Assembly (NCBI RefSeq): GCF_003970385.1
Contig: NZ_RXZH01000004.1
Location: forward strand, 124,001 to 188,000
Direction of reading: 5' to 3'
DNA from: Vibrio aquaticus
Lineage (GTDB): Bacteria > Pseudomonadota > Gammaproteobacteria > Enterobacterales > Vibrionaceae
DNA: 64,000 nucleotides
The position numbers were made by a program, and so were the translations under genes. The first letter of the stretch is position 1; the number at the start of each line of letters is the position of its first letter. Positions 63,492-64,000 of the stretch are shown here, piece after piece. The notes beneath the pieces were generated by a model. It was given only the letters and a program-made list of their open reading frames with translations. It did not search any database and had not been told where the DNA came from.

Positions 63492-63505
63492 TTGATTTGT
63501 ATCAA
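63492..63505. promoter_or_regulatory. FNR box, proximal
   Basis: TTGATTTGTATCAA is a perfect TTGAT-N4-ATCAA site, 217 bases upstream of cydA. Confidence 0.8.
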
Positions 63506-63541
63506 CTTTTGTGCGGCATTTCTGTTTAGATTTTCATCACA

Positions 63542-63555
63542 TTGATCTATATCAA
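63542..63555. promoter_or_regulatory. FNR box, distal
   Basis: TTGATCTATATCAA is a second perfect FNR site. Its centre is 50 bases (about five turns) from the first. Confidence 0.8.
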
Positions 63556-63698
63556 ACGAATATCGGGCAATTTGTTACCCTCAGGTTATCAGGCAGGCTT
63601 GTAAGGTATTTATGCAAAACAACCACTTAACAAGTCATTGTTTTCATTTACCTACAAAGTGGTAATAAATTTCCCCCAGCGTGATCTGGATCACTAAA

Positions 63699-63727
63699 TA
63701 AAAAAGCCTGCTATTTTTAGCAGGCTT
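63699..63727 (-). terminator. Terminator of ruvB
   Basis: AAGCCTGCTA and TAGCAGGCTT pair around TTTT, with a TTTTTT tail on the minus strand. Confidence 0.88.
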
Positions 63728-63735
63728 CTGAAAAC

Positions 63736-64000
63736 TTATTTTTCAATTCCGAAATGAAGATAGGCTCGATCGGTGGCAATTCGCCCTCTTGGCGTACGCT
63801 GTAAGTAGCCTTGTTGAATCAGATAAGGTTCAAGGACATCTTCAATGGTGTCTTTCTCTTCACCAATCGCGGCTGCCATGTTGTCTAACCCAACTGGACC
63901 GCCACCAAACTTCTCCATGATCGCCAGTAGTAGCTTTCTATCCATGTAATCGAAACCTTGGGCATCGACATCCAGCATGTTTAGCGCTTTGTCAGCAACC
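63736..64000 (-). CDS. ruvB: Holliday junction helicase RuvB, C-terminal part (cut by window edge)
   Basis: The minus-strand frame reads in from the right edge and gives the last 88 or so residues of Ruv[41 protein letters not shown], and the winged-helix end [19 protein letters not shown]. This domain binds DNA as the ring motor moves junctions with RuvA. ruvA is expected beyond the edge. Confidence 0.95.
   Translation of the reverse strand, partial: VADKALNMLDVDAQGFDYMDRKLLLAIMEKFGGGPVGLDNMAAAIGEEKDTIEDVLEPYLIQQGYLQRTPRGRIATDRAYLHFGIEK

Larger units (their letters stand above)
63276..63735. promoter_or_regulatory. Upstream region of cydABX-ybgE
   Basis: This 460-base non-coding stretch holds the cydA leader, two FNR boxes and, at its far end, the ruvB terminator. 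No other gene is seen. Confidence 0.7.

Noticed and set aside
1..64000. CRISPR array
   Set aside because: No regularly spaced 20-40-base repeats with unique spacers and no cas genes were seen.

Overview
The window is chromosomal DNA of a Vibrio species. It carries an OmpU-type porin, the fabV/fadE/psrA fatty-acid genes, a VF530-family protein, a large cluster of fructose-superfamily PTS genes around manA, and gamma-proteobacterial tol-pal and cydAB operons. All identifications are from reading the sequence; no search was run.

Bases 1-32,600 are mostly ordinary vibrio backbone: a porin; dinG; a TSUP permease; the overlapping priC-rsmS-roxA operon; a Cache-domain chemoreceptor; xthA; fabV; fadE with psrA behind a PsrA-like operator; a three-gene membrane glycosyltransferase operon (GT2, GT39, GtrA) divergent from an OmpR-type two-component pair; a PLP enzyme and two small proteins. 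A PTS block (21.2-30.9 kb) holds four fructose-family EII assemblies with different domain orders, an AraC regulator and mannose-6-phosphate isomerase. A solute-binding protein and a VF530 protein close this part.

Bases 32,650-48,230 are accessory. On the left lie a Cys-rich lipoprotein, a methyltransferase-HNH nuclease pair and a divergent NERD-domain protein with zinc ribbons. Next comes a segment of about 10.5 kb bounded by a tRNA-Ser(GGA) gene and a degenerate copy of that tRNA's 3' end. It contains a frameshifted gene of unknown function, one apparent operon XRE-hsdR-hsdM-hsdS-darT-darG (a type I restriction system with a DNA ADP-ribosylation toxin-antitoxin pair at its end), and a divergent pair of a membrane-tailed HTH protein and an LRAT-fold protein. 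No integrase is visible. I read this as a tRNA-anchored defence island.

Bases 48,230-64,000 return to backbone: alaE; a hybrid histidine kinase; a YecA-family protein; a K+ channel; nadA; ybgC-tolQRAB-pal-cpoB; cydABX-ybgE preceded by two perfect FNR boxes; and the 3' part of ruvB, cut by the window edge.

Besides the defence island, the least explained signals are a three-copy 20-bp-period repeat upstream of dinG, an orphan terminator suggesting a small RNA next to psrA, and palindromic operators in front of both HTH genes of the island.
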